A DNA stretch of 64,000 nt from Anodontia alba (taxonomy: Eukaryota > Mollusca > Bivalvia > Lucinida > Lucinidae): assembly GCA_964016985.1 (NCBI GenBank), contig OZ024821.1, forward strand, positions 88,034,535 to 88,098,534, read 5' to 3'. The notes under the pieces are model-generated. The model saw nothing but the letters and a program-made list of their open reading frames with translations. It searched no databases and was not told the DNA's origin. This document shows, one piece after another, positions 44,403 through 55,049 of the stretch; within the stretch, counting starts at the first letter, position 1; the number at the start of each line of letters is the position of its first letter. Position numbers and translations under genes: made by a program.

Positions 44403-44645
44403 TTATATGAGCCGAAACGTCAAGAACCGTACCTTTGGACATGTGCGCCCAACAAATATTCAGATCAGTCTGCGCATTTTCGTAGTCTGATCAGAATCTT
44501 CACTGGGCGCATTTTGAATTGCTGAAGATGCAAAGTTTGTTCATGCGGACATCGAATACTCTGATCAAACTGCGCGGATGCGCAGGCTTATCTGAATCTT
44601 CGCTGGGCGCACATGTCCAAAGGTACGTTTCTGACGTTCCGGTCT
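44403..44645. mobile_element. Family F element, best-preserved ends
   Basis: 'gtacctttggacatgtgcgc' on the left is the inverse of 'gcgcacatgtccaaaggtac' on the right, inside 'gaaacgtcaagaacc' and 'tttctgacgttcc'. The interior has two further inverted 'tctgatcaaactgcgcg' segments. Confidence 0.8.
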
Positions 44646-45012
44646 ATCATGTATTTGCAGTAGATAAAAAGCACCACACGCAGTTGGCGCTGGTTTTCTC
44701 ACCTTCTTGGAGTTCTGATATCATATTTTAAGCAAACTAAACGATTACTAAACTGCATACAATTTTCTTTTCTTTGCTGTAGGTATATGTTGAAGTTGCA
44801 GGTAAACGTTATTTAAAAGAAAACTTTCAATGGGTACTTTGTCTTGAAAATAGTAAAGACGCTCAAGAACTGCCACAATCCCAGGACATAGCGTATCAAT
44901 GGCATCATTAGGAGAACTACATGTAAATAAGCTTCGTTATCATTCTGATCCTAATGTTAATGTGCATGTCATATTGTGTATATTGTAGCAATATTTGATA
45001 AATAATTAAGTG
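44646..45012. other. Unassigned sequence
   Basis: No feature was recognised. Confidence 0.4.
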
Positions 45013-45324
45013 CAGTGGACTCTCGTTATATCGACCTCGCTTATCTCGAATAACCGCTTATCTCGAAGTGAAAATCTGGTCCCTGTTTTAACATTGAAAT
45101 CTAACAACAGGTAACAAAATATTGTGGAAAAGAGGAGAAATTCCACAATATTTTCATTATATCTCTACATTTGTAACTTTGGAATCAAATTACATATTCA
45201 TTTGTTAAATGTGGTTGTTCGATTTATTGTTTTCCTCAATTCCGCAAATCTGATATGTCGAGGTATAGATATCTCGAAGTGTTTCAGAGAGTTCCTTGGA
45301 CTTCGAGATAACGAGAGTCGACTG
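45013..45324. mobile_element. PalC hairpin MITE, copy 1 (one palindrome arm lost)
   Basis: CAGTGGACTCTCGTTATATC ... GATAACGAGAGTCGACTG, flanked on the right by TA. The core 'attgtggaaaagaggagaaatt' runs straight into 'ccacaatatttt', so half of the hairpin is missing. The terminal sequence resembles pogo/Tigger ends. Confidence 0.85.
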
Positions 45325-46180
45325 TATGTTTAAAACAATGGCACTGAGAGCAATAGTTAACACACAAACCATGACTGATAGTACATGAAATATCTACATG
45401 TTTAACCTTTAAATCAGTCTAACAAGTAGCTAATTTATGATTAGGAAATAAAGCTTATGAATAAATGCAATATAGGGATCAAACATGGTTTTCATGCATC
45501 AACATTCGCCAGGTCCCGTGGGAGGTGTTGAAAACCGCCTAAGGCGAATTTTAATGCATTGAAAAAACATGTTCGATAGCTATTATTGCATAAAAACTGA
45601 AAAGATTGGCTACATTTAGCGTTATTTCTTGCACTATTTTGTTTCGCCTTTTCACCGATGTCTCGTGAACGTAATTTCCACAGATTATGCTCGTTCTAGG
45701 GCTGGGCACGACACATCTCGTAACGGTAGCAAATCTGTGGCCCCGGTACGAGCATATTGAAAGTTGCGTAGCCGTGCATTAACAGCGCGTGAATTGCCTT
45801 GTTAATACACATCTTTTCGCCGGTTAATGCACGGCTGTTAATAACGTGCGACACTGCTTTTTATGTAATTAATTCTTCTTTAAATTACAAGGCTAACAAA
45901 AACGGCACTTTACGCTTTAATGAATCATAAAATTATGGCTGAATCTGTTGTATTTACCTTAAGTATTTAAAGAGACAGACAGACAAAACAGACAGGCATG
46001 AGTAAACAATGTAGACTCAGATCAGACGCCGCGAGGTACGGCGTTTGATCAGGGTCTATACTGTTTTTAGTCTTCTGATAGATTTTAGAAATATCACCTG
46101 ATAGTAAAATTGGCTTTTCAGATTTTAGAAGAAGCATGGTAAGAGGATAAAGTGTCTCAGTATTTAGGGTAATTACGATA
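45325..46180. other. Unassigned sequence with possible decayed inverted repeats and a family G stem
   Basis: 'cattcgcc...ggcgaattttaatgca' (45500-45560) and 'cgtgcattaacag...ttaatgcacgg' (45772-45832) are inverted pairs. A family G stem (GTAGACTCAGATCAGACGCC / GGCGTTTGATCAGGGTCTA) lies at 45995-46070. No gene was recognised. Confidence 0.5.
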
Positions 46181-46181
46181 A

Positions 46182-46233
46182 TTTATTTATTTATTTATTT
46201 ATTTTATTTTTATTTTTTTTTTTTTTTTTTTTT
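46182..46233. repeat. (ATTT)n and poly-T tract
   Basis: ATTTATTTATTT passes into about 23 T. Confidence 0.92.
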
Positions 46234-46691
46234 CCGATTTGTGGTAACACCATCGAACACTACAGAATAGATCTGCAAAACGCCAAGTCCAAGAACAGTT
46301 AATGTGGACATATTGCTCATCTGGATCTTCACTGTTCAAATAGGCAATAAGTACAAGTTTTGGAGGAACAAAAGCAATGAAATTAAAACTACCTTCCAAT
46401 CAACCAGTACAAGTGCCTATTTGCACTTCCCCATTTTTAATGCCAACTCTGTTGTGCTATTATTTCGATTAAAAGAATCTCACAAATGTACTCTTGTTAA
46501 ATTCTGACAAATACACTCAAATTTTAAATAATCTGACGAATTCGTTTTTGCAGTTGGTTGATTCTCCATCTAATCGTTCAGTTGAACATCACTGGTAGAA
46601 ACGATGAGGTATCGTGAAACAAAGCTAATCTTGTACGCCAGAAAATCGTAATTAGGTCGTTCTTTGCGAGGTCGTGGGGCTGCTTGCTGTG
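46234..46691. other. Unassigned sequence
   Basis: No feature was recognised. Confidence 0.4.
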
Positions 46692-46894
46692 CATTACAAA
46701 AACTTACCTATTCAAATATACTGAAAATTTTAGCACCAAAAAATAAAAATTTACGAGGCGGTTCTAACGAGTACCCACAATCTATGTTTTGAGCAGAAAT
46801 AAGAAAAATAGTATGTACCCCTGTAAACTCCAGTTTTACTATATAAATATGGGGTTTGAGGGGGTCAAAATTATATAGGCATGTTTTCGTGATG
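46692..46894 (-). mobile_element. PalA copy 24 (right palindrome arm deleted)
   Basis: Sequence jumps from 'aaaaataaaaattta' to 'cgaggcggttctaacgag', so the entire right arm and part of its flank are gone. Confidence 0.9.
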
Positions 46895-47014
46895 GGGTTT
46901 ATTGTACCCATTCTGATAGCTTGGAAAATCGAGTTCCGCGTAAGTCGGTGCTAGAGTGTGTACACACCCCCGCTAATTAAATTGCTGCCATATGAAGAAA
47001 CACAAGACAAAATA

Positions 47015-47345
47015 CAGTCGACTCTCGTTATCTCGAATTCCAAGGGACTCTCTGAAATACTTCGAGATATCCGTAGTTCGACATATCAGGTTTGCAGAAT
47101 TGAGGAAAAAATAATTTGATTAACCACATTTAACAAACTGATAGGTAATTGGACTTTTGAAGTTAGAGATATATTGAAAATATTGTGGAAAAGAGGAGAA
47201 ATTGCTCCTTAGGAGCAATTTCTCCTCTTTTCTACAATATTTTCCATCTGTTGTTAGGTTTTCATGTATAGGCAGGGACCAGATTTTCACTTCGAGATAA
47301 GCGGTTATTCGAGATAAGCGAGGTCGAGATAACGAGAGTCAACTG
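47015..47345. mobile_element. PalC copy 2 (intact)
   Basis: Flanked by TA on both sides (47013-47014, 47346-47347). Core GAGGAGAAATTGCTCC|TTAGGAGC... is a perfect palindrome at about 47180-47245. Ends CAGTCGACTCTCGTTATC and complement. Confidence 0.92.
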
Positions 47346-48469
47346 TATTTAGACGTAATCGTCTAAATACCGCCGCAAATTTTATTCATGTTTACTTAGA
47401 CATATGGGACAAGGGTATACTTAAGTTTAATAAATTTTCAATGTAGCAGGTAAAAAAGAACAATAATGTGATTCTTTAATGTATGCTTAATGAAATTTCT
47501 TGACTGAAATGAAAATAAAATAGACAATGATCTGATCTGTTTATAACACAGTTTGTTATAAGATGGTTTTAGATATAGCATGGTTCAAAAATGGATTCGA
47601 AAAATGTATAGATTATATCAAAACTGATGCTTAGTGGTTATTTTTTATAACATCTACATATTTTTGTTTGGATATGACAAGATTGTTAAAATAATACAGC
47701 TTATGCTTTGGATTCCAAAATTTATGTTAAAAGCAGATTGTAATGTACAACATTTTGATAAAACCAATCGCCTGACAGGATAGTTGGCCTGAAGCTGACT
47801 TTAGTTAGAGCCACGTCTGCAGCAGTAAAACCGGAAAATGAAATAAATAACCAACAACATAAAAACAGAACAGTAATAAACCACAATAAAAGAACCTACT
47901 TAGAACGGCCAGTTATAATCCTCGCCCTCAACTTTCACTGTGGTTCAAAACACTTATTTGTACGGCTCGTTGAGCTATCTACTAACTCATTGCGCAATTA
48001 TACAATCTCGCCAGAACCTTAGCTATTTGCTCATACAAGCATTCTCAGCCAAACAACCTAGCGCCTGCATTCAAAGTTAGACATTACCGATATCAACAAA
48101 TTAATAGCTTGTATGAAATGTCAGACAATGGTGTTCTCGACAGATACAAACACTTAAATGCGTGGGTGTATCGTCACACATCGACGATCCCGGCAAATAT
48201 AAAAACCGACGATCCCGGCAAATATAAAAAATTCTTTGTGAGCTAATCGAACATTACACCATATATAAAAATCCAAAGGTATATCAAGAGACAGGCGTGA
48301 TTCCCGCGCCGGTCAATAAGAGATCTTGCACACCAGATAAGGAAATCCTGGGTTTTACCTTGGGATAGAAATTCTTATCCTACCCGGATTATCCTACCTA
48401 GGGTAAATTAACCGATAATTCTCAAGTGTTTTGATATACACTGGTTGTGTAGGATGTCACATATGCCAT
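47346..48469. other. Unassigned AT-rich sequence
   Basis: A direct 25-bp duplication 'cgacgatcccggcaaatata' occurs at 48182 and 48209. Otherwise no feature was recognised. Confidence 0.45.
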
Positions 48470-48608
48470 CGTTAAGTTTGACGTCAGTGAACGTAATGAC
48501 GTCACTAAACATCCCGTAAAATTATCGCAATATGGCGGACGTCTGCAATCGAAGTGACTGCATTATTAAAAATCTACGTTCAGAAATGAGACAGAAATGA
48601 TGGCAAGA
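48470..48608 (+). promoter_or_regulatory. Candidate promoter: two CREs and a YY1-like ATG
   Basis: Two full TGACGTCA sites (48479-48486, 48497-48504) stand 18 bp apart. About 26 bp further on lies CAATATGGCGGAC, which matches the YY1 consensus CAANATGGCGG that often overlaps a start site and initiator ATG. The ATG opens 22 codons (MADVCNRSDCIIKN...) to a stop near 48600, which could be a first exon or nothing. No downstream exon was recognised. The function is inferred from motifs only. Confidence 0.35.
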
Positions 48609-48613
48609 AAAAG

Positions 48614-48770
48614 AACCCATTATGGGTGTGAGGGACAGATAAAAAAAAAATCCGTCCATCGGGATCACAGTCTGGCATCACTTGATAAGCCTCGTGATGC
48701 CAGACAGTGACCCTCTGGACGTTTTTTTTTTTTTTTTCTATTTTCTATCTATCCCTCAAACCCATGATAG
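48614..48770. mobile_element. Foldback element, about 157 bp
   Basis: The outer arms 'cccattatgggtgtgaggga' and 'tccctcaaacccatgatag' enclose A-rich/T-rich stretches and inner arms CAGTCTGGCATCAC / GTGATGCCAGACAGTG. Almost the whole element is one imperfect hairpin. Confidence 0.8.
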
Positions 48771-48774
48771 ACTC

Positions 48775-49215
48775 TTACAATATACCCAGGAAATGCCATG
48801 ATCATAAGGCAGTCTTAACGAGGCATAAAACGAAAGGGAGATCAGGAAAAGCAATGACAAAACAAATGTAACGTGGAAATGAAACCACTGACTCAAGAAC
48901 AGAAAAGAACTGCAACTGTGACCCCGTGACTCCGAGTTTAGCGTTTACAAGGAAAACAATCATAGATTTTATTTGGCTGTTAAGTGTCGTGTGGCGGCCC
49001 TGACAATGCCACCTAACTTCATCCTTGTGCATTTTTTTTTTCTTTTTTTTAAATTTATCTTCCTTGGGATCATTGAGACCGTAATGATATCTTGCAAAAT
49101 CTACGTCCGCTATGTCGAAGTATGGGTAGACAATTATGACCGCCATATGACACTTTACTAGAGCAGCAGTGAAGTAAAAATTTATAAAGGTACCTCGGAA
49201 ACAAAGAAAACCTAA
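48775..49215. other. Unassigned sequence
   Basis: A 148-codon minus-strand frame (49248-48802) begins inside PalA copy 25 and crosses a poly-Lys low-complexity stretch. It has no domain and is not called. Confidence 0.45.
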
Positions 49216-49487
49216 AAGAACACAAATACGCCTATATAATTTTGACATCCCTAAATCCCACTTTTAATAGTAAAACTGGGGTTTACAGGGATATACATTA
49301 TTTTCCTTATTTCTGCTCAAAACACAGATTGTGGATACTCGTTAGAACCGCCTTGGGACGGTTCTAATGAGTACCCACAATCTATGCTTTGAGCAGAAAT
49401 ATGAAAATATCATACTTTATATCTGACAACTTTCAGTTTTTGGTGGTGAAATTTTCAATATATTTGAATAGGCGTGTTTTCGTAATG
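49216..49487 (+). mobile_element. PalA copy 25
   Basis: Full length with a decayed left end and a shortened loop (CCTTGGGACGG). Confidence 0.88.
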
Positions 49488-50370
49488 AGGAGTCTCGGGT
49501 CATTGAAACTCCTCAGTTAACAGCATGTCGAACGGCAATATGAAAATGAGTCAAGCTTGACCTAAAACCAAGTCCATTCAAACTTACTGTTTCAATTTCT
49601 GCAAAACGTCAGACATATCTTGCAGTCGGTCTTTCACTTTGCTGACCAATGTCAGGTACGAGTATATAGCTGCTTAGTATCTTTTATTGTCCCATTTTAA
49701 TCCATCACGTCATCATTAAAGATATCTAAGTCCTATTTAGTGTGCAGATCGAAACGATGCATTATCCAACCAGTGGTCTTTATTAAATTTTAAATCGAAA
49801 TTTCTCGACGGCATTAGTCAAATAGGGATGGCAACTCATGGAAAGTTTATGCTTACATTCGTCTAGGTTTATATATCGATATTATGTACATGTTTTAGCA
49901 ATTAAAAGGGAAATTAACTTGTTAGCGTCCACAGAATGTTAGAATTATGTTACATCTGTTTTACAGAATATAGAATTGACAGTATTATGCTTTTCACTCA
50001 GGTATCAGGCGGTGCATTTTATTGTTTGGACTTAATTGACACGGAAGCTGTGTGTCATTTATAGCGGTGTTGATTTTCTGAATGCCATCCTATAATAAAA
50101 GAAATCAATATTGTTTTATTTTTGGAAGGTTACGTTCACTCTATAACTCAATAAATGTCATTAATAACCTTTGCATGGCTTGTCCATGGCGGAAGAACAG
50201 TGCGCTGATTTTTAAAGTTATACAGTACACCGTTTTGCACCGAGGGATAAATTCAAGACTTTGTTGTAAATGGAATCTGGAAACTAGAGCCTGTATGCAC
50301 TAAAAAGAATGCGCTGAGAGGTCTTGTTAAGATGAAATATTTGATCATAATTCTGAGATATTTTTTTTTA
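49488..50370. other. Unassigned AT-rich sequence
   Basis: No feature was recognised. Confidence 0.4.
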
Positions 50371-50371
50371 T

Positions 50372-51420
50372 TATGCCCCGCCATTTCAAATGGGGGAGGG
50401 GGGCATATAGTATCACCGCTGTCCGTCTTGTCCGTCCCGTCCCTCCCGTCCGTCCCGTACGAAACACAAATGGTTTCCGTGCAATATCTTTTGAAAAGAT
50501 TGGTGTATTGGATTGAAATTTTATACACAGGTATATAATCATAAAATGTAGGTCAAGTTCGATTTAGGGTAAACTCCACCAATTATTTTGGGAGTTATGG
50601 CTCTTTTTGAACTTTGAAAAAATTTCAACTTTGAAAAATGGTTTCAGTTCGATATCTTTTGAAAAGATTAGTGTATTGGATTCAAACTTTATATACAGGT
50701 ATATAATCATAAAATGTAAGTCAAGTCGATTTAGGGTAAAATCCACCAATTATTTTGGGAGTTATGGCCCTTTTTCAACTTTGAAAAATGGTTTCCGTTC
50801 CATAACATTTGAAAAGCTTAGTGTATTGGATTCATATTTTATACACAAGCACATAATTATAATATATAGGTCAAGTTCGATTTAGCGTAAAATCCGCCAA
50901 TTATTTTTAGAGTTACGGCCCTTTTTTTCAACTGATACATTGTAAATAGTTAGAAAAACGGTTTCCGTTCGATATCTTTTGAAAATAGTTGTACTCAAAG
51001 TTTAAACAAAGGCATATAATCTTAAAATGTAGGTTAAGTTCGATTTAACATAAAATCCACCAATTATTTCGGGAGTTATGGCCCTTTTTCAACTTTGAAA
51101 AATGGTTTCCGTTCCATAACTTTTGAAAAGATTAGTGAATTAGATTCATATTGAATAAACATGTATATAATCATAAAATAGACGCCAAGTTCGATTAAAG
51201 GTAAAATCCACCCATTATTATGGGAGTTATGGCCCTTCTTCACCTTCAAACAAATGTTTTCGTTTCGATATGTTTTTAAAGAAAAGATTGGTGTATTGGA
51301 TTCATGTTTTATACACAGGTACATGTATATAATCATAAAATATAGGTCAAGTTTGATTTAGGGTAAAATCTGCATGCCAATTATTATGAGAGTCATGGCC
51401 TTTTTTTACAACTTCATATT
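50372..51420. repeat. Tandem array, about 155-bp unit, six units
   Basis: It begins with a GCCCCGCC...GGGGGGCATA hairpin and CCGTCCCGTCC repeats. Then 'tggtttccgttcgatatctt' recurs near 50470, 50638, 50787, 50957, 51103 and 51258. Each unit contains 'aaaatccaccaattattttg' and 'ggagttatggcccttttt'. Same layout as 18351-19140 but different unit sequence. Confidence 0.88.
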
Positions 51421-51499
51421 TTAAAAAATGCCTGCGTGTGGGTAAGGATGGCACTGGGCGGGGGCATCTGTGTCATACTGACACATTTCTAGTTTCTCC

Positions 51500-51550
51500 A
51501 TAAATAAAAACATTTGTTGTGGGCACTCATTAGAAGCGGCTTGCAATATT
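51500..51550. mobile_element. PalD half element, copy 2
   Basis: 'aacatttgttgtgggcactc' then ATTAGAAGCGGCTTGC. The complementary arm is absent. Confidence 0.55.
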
Positions 51551-51569
51551 CCGTCTTTACCGTATGCAT

Positions 51570-51665
51570 TCGGACAGACAGGCCTGAGCAAACAGGTTAC
51601 ATCCAGATGAGACGCCGCAAAATGCGGCCGTCTCATAGGTTCTATACTGTTTGCCACTCATCAAG
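51570..51665. mobile_element. Family G stem, copy 5
   Basis: GAGCAAACAGGTTACATCCA / TGAGACGCCGC..GCGGCCGTCTCA / CTGTTTGCCACTCATC. Confidence 0.65.
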
Positions 51666-51767
51666 CAATTTTAGACACTTGTAACCTCGGGTAGTAAATC
51701 GTACTTGTTTAAATTTAGAAAAAGTGTGATAAGGAGGTGAGGTGTCTAAATTCTGTACATTTAAACC

Positions 51768-52016
51768 CAGGACCCTGTTGTTCAAAACTAACGATGTCGT
51801 TAGTTAACATATCGTTAAAACTTTGAGCATTCAATAAGGCAATTATGCCAATATTTTTGCTGCAAAACTGCGAGTAGCTTTTGCATTTGCAAAAGCTACT
51901 CACCTTTTTTCAGCAAGAAATACCTGTGAATAAGATACTGTACTTAGTGGAACAGTCAACATTTTGACCACTAACGAGCTTGTTAAGCTAACGATGCTTT
52001 CAAAAACTTGGCCCTG
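51768..52016. mobile_element. PalE copy 3
   Basis: GGACCCTGTTGTTCAAA ... TTTCAAAAACTTGGCCCTG with the central GAGTAGCTTTTGCA palindrome. It is the most diverged of the four. Confidence 0.82.
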
Positions 52017-52795
52017 ATTTTTTATTTTAATTTTTAATTCTCGCAACCTTGATGAAAACTTAAAGCTGTCTTAATGCGCTCGACAACCGAAATCTTCCTC
52101 CTGACTTCTCTTGTTACGCGGTGAAAATGGTATGACTTACATAGCCCAGATATAAGATTTAAAACTACTCTCCTGTTGACATCTTTTGGAGAGCCGTGTT
52201 TTGCCTGGCGCATTACACAGGAGTAAATTTGAAAGCTTTTAGCAGGATCTAATGCAAAACTATTTGTCGTACATGTAACTATGCACTAATAGTTTTACTC
52301 TTGTCATTGGTTTTAAAAAACTCAAATATTTTCATTTCACTTTTCCATAGTAAAAGTGGCTGCAAAATAAGCAAAAATCGATAGGGTGGGTAGTTTGGAC
52401 GCAGATTTTATATAAGTTTCACTTGTTCAAACTTTCTGAAATTTTCACAATATTGTTATGGAACATCAATAACTTAAAATCAGTGAAGAAAAATTAAAAA
52501 TGTTTTTCAATAGAAAAACGTTAAAAAATCCAGTTCTCTACAGATATTGCATAGGTCAGACCCATTTTGCCATAAAAATTAATTTTGCGGTAAAAATTTG
52601 AAAACGAAGCATACTAGGAACAGACATGACAAATGGTTTCTGATAAGATATTGTCAATCACTAATCATTTATTCTATTTAGAATTAGACGCCGAATATAA
52701 AACATCTTTCTGAAGGATGTCGAAAGCACAGTACATAAAAGGTTCGATGTGGAAATTGTATAATTCTCAGCCACAGCTCTAAATAAGCTAAAGTT
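52017..52795. other. Unassigned AT-rich sequence
   Basis: No feature was recognised. Confidence 0.4.
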
Positions 52796-52922
52796 TTCAT
52801 ATTTTCCGATTTCTCAAATAAAACATATGTTGTCGGTATCATTACAAGCGCCTCGAAGAGGCGCTTTAAATGAGCACCTACAACATACTTTTTGTGCAGA
52901 AATGGGAAATATATCAATATTT
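52796..52922. mobile_element. PalD hairpin element, copy 3
   Basis: 'aaacatatgttgtcggtatc', ATTACAAGCGCCTC and complement GAGGCGCTTTAAATGAG..'acctacaacatac' form a hairpin whose outer arms continue through 'ttccgatttct/agaaatgggaa'. Confidence 0.75.
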
Positions 52923-53135
52923 TGGTTAAAACAATGGTATATCTAGAGTTATGACCACGAAGTATACATTTTTTTATGATAGGAAGCACCGAATTTCAGA
53001 AATATGTTCAAAACGAAATGCGAAGCCTATAAAACCATTCTGATAGTTATTTATAAAACCTAAATGATTCATTTACATATAACATAAGAAGAACACATTA
53101 ATCAAAATAAAGTGCTTGAATTTAAAATCCAAATC

Positions 53136-53384
53136 CTGGGCCCAGTTGTTCAAAGCTAACGATGCCGTAAGTTAACGATTCGTTAAAATTTACATCAAGT
53201 GATACGCAAATATGCTGAAATTGTTTGCTGAAAGAAATGTGAGTAGCTTTTGCAGTGCAAAAGCTACTCACATTTTTTCAGCAAAAAATATCAGAATATT
53301 GTGTATTGAATCCGCTAAAACAGTTAACGAAATGACCCTTAACGAGCTCGTTAAGTTAACGACGTTTTGAACAACTGGGCCCAG
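53136..53384. mobile_element. PalE copy 4 (best preserved)
   Basis: Perfect CTGGGCCCAGTTGTTCAAA ends in inverted orientation, with central GTGAGTAGCTTTTGCA and complement. Confidence 0.92.
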
Positions 53385-53646
53385 AAGTATCTAAATAGTG
53401 TTGGATTGCATCTAAGAAGAAGTTAAATTGAATCGTTGAAATTCCGACAAATATATTCTAATATAGGAATATAGTTTAAATGTAAATACTTGACAAGCTG
53501 TGCGTTTTCTATCGCATGCAATAAAAATATTGAGACGTAACTGCGTATGAACACTTACCAGAGTATGCACCTGTTTCAACTGTTTGTTCTTGGCTTTATT
53601 TGCTTTACTCAGATTAATCTGACGGGATACACTTGTTAGTTTATCT

Positions 53647-53926
53647 CATCATGAACACATGCCTATATAATTTTGACCCCCTTAAACCGCATTTTTATAA
53701 AGTAAAACTGGGGTTTACAGGGGTTTACATTATTTTTCTATTTTTTGCTCAAAAACATAGCATGTGGATATTCGTTAGAACCGTCTCGCCGAGGCGGTTC
53801 TAAAGAGTACCCACAATCTATGTTTAGAGCAGATATATGAAAAATATCAGATTTTTTTTGTCTGAAAATTTTCATTTGTTTGGTAGTAAAATTTCATTAT
53901 ATTTGAATAGGCATGATTTCGTCATG
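53647..53926 (+). mobile_element. PalA copy 26
   Basis: Full length, ends CATCATGAACACATG and GATTTCGTCATG, with scattered hairpin mismatches. Confidence 0.9.
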
Positions 53927-53974
53927 CGGGGACACAAGCTTTTGTAACCTCCTAAGCCCTTAATAGTTTACCTA

Positions 53975-54170
53975 CTGCCCTTTCAAGGTGGTTCGTCCGT
54001 TGCAGTTCGTTTTTGTTTGTGCGTCAATGTTTTCATATTTTCCGTTTGCTTTGTTATTATTTGCTTCATCTTTCCTTCGCTTGGTGCCTCGGGAAGGCGG
54101 TGCTTCGTGTTTGTGACATTTCCTGGGTATCTTCACTCATATGTTTCGTGTTTGCTTTCCTGCACGACAA
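53975..54170 (+). mobile_element. Penelope-like 3' region fragment
   Basis: 'ccgttgcagttcgtttttg', 'cctcgggaaggcggtgcttc' and 'tttcctgggtatcttcac' parallel 27740-27860 and 24270-24320. Confidence 0.5.
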
Positions 54171-54305
54171 GGCCCTACTGTAAAGGGGATCTACTCTCAA
54201 ATGAAAGGTAATTTTATAGTTGATTTCTTTTCAGAAGGGCGGTGAAATTATTTTGTCAGAGATACCTCCCATGAAAGTGTATTTTTCCGTCTTAAATTGA
54301 TAATT
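54171..54305. mobile_element. Family K copy
   Basis: 'tgtaaaggggatctactct' and 'tcttttcagaagggcgg' followed by 'cccatgaaagtgtat'. Confidence 0.55.
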
Positions 54306-54716
54306 TCTCCTTTACTGCGAATCCATCTTTGGTGTATCAGGAAATCAAAAATGTAATGAAGATAGTGTAGCTTCTACAGGAAAGAACCTGGCCTCACTTT
54401 CTAACCCTTTGGACACAAAACCGTTACACCCGCATTATCTTCAAAATATAGCCAGAGTATTTGAGCTCCGAGGTTTAGAGTCGGAGCACTACTTGAGCAA
54501 ATTCGCTCAAAAAAGGACCCAACATGGAGGGACTTCTTAATAGTTTTGATGCGATCGAATGAGGCAAACATGCTAATATTTAAACCAGACTGTGCATAAA
54601 AGAAAAGAGATGTAAAAGTAGTCATTTTTTGAGTAAAATATTATTGATTTGAATACATATCCAGAATTTTTGGAATAAGATGTTTTTTAGAACAGATTTA
54701 AATATAATGGTCAATA
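54306..54716. other. Unassigned sequence
   Basis: No feature was recognised. Confidence 0.4.
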
Positions 54717-54718
54717 TA

Positions 54719-55049
54719 CAGTTGACTCTCGTTATCTCGACCTCGCTTATCTCGAATAACCGCTTATCTCGAAGCGAAAATCTGGTCCCTGCCTATATAT
54801 GAAAACCTAACAACAGATGGAAAATATTGTAGAAAAGAGGAGAAATTGCTCCTAAGGAGCAATTTCTCCTCTTTTCCACAATATTTTCAATATATCTCTA
54901 ACTTCAAAAGTCCAATTACCTATCAGTTTGTTAAATGTGGTTAATCAAATTATTTTTTCCTCAATTCTGCAAACCTGATATGTCGAACTACGGATATCTC
55001 GAAGTATTTCAGAGAGTCCCTTGGAGTTCGAGATAACGAGAGTCGACTG
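54719..55049. mobile_element. PalC copy 3 (intact)
   Basis: TA duplications flank CAGTTGACTCTCGTTATC ... GATAACGAGAGTCGACTG. A perfect AAATTGCTCCTAAGGAGCAATTT core. Confidence 0.93.

Noticed and set aside
48802..49248. 148-codon minus-strand open frame
   Set aside because: It begins inside PalA copy 25 and crosses a poly-Lys low-complexity run. No motif was recognised.
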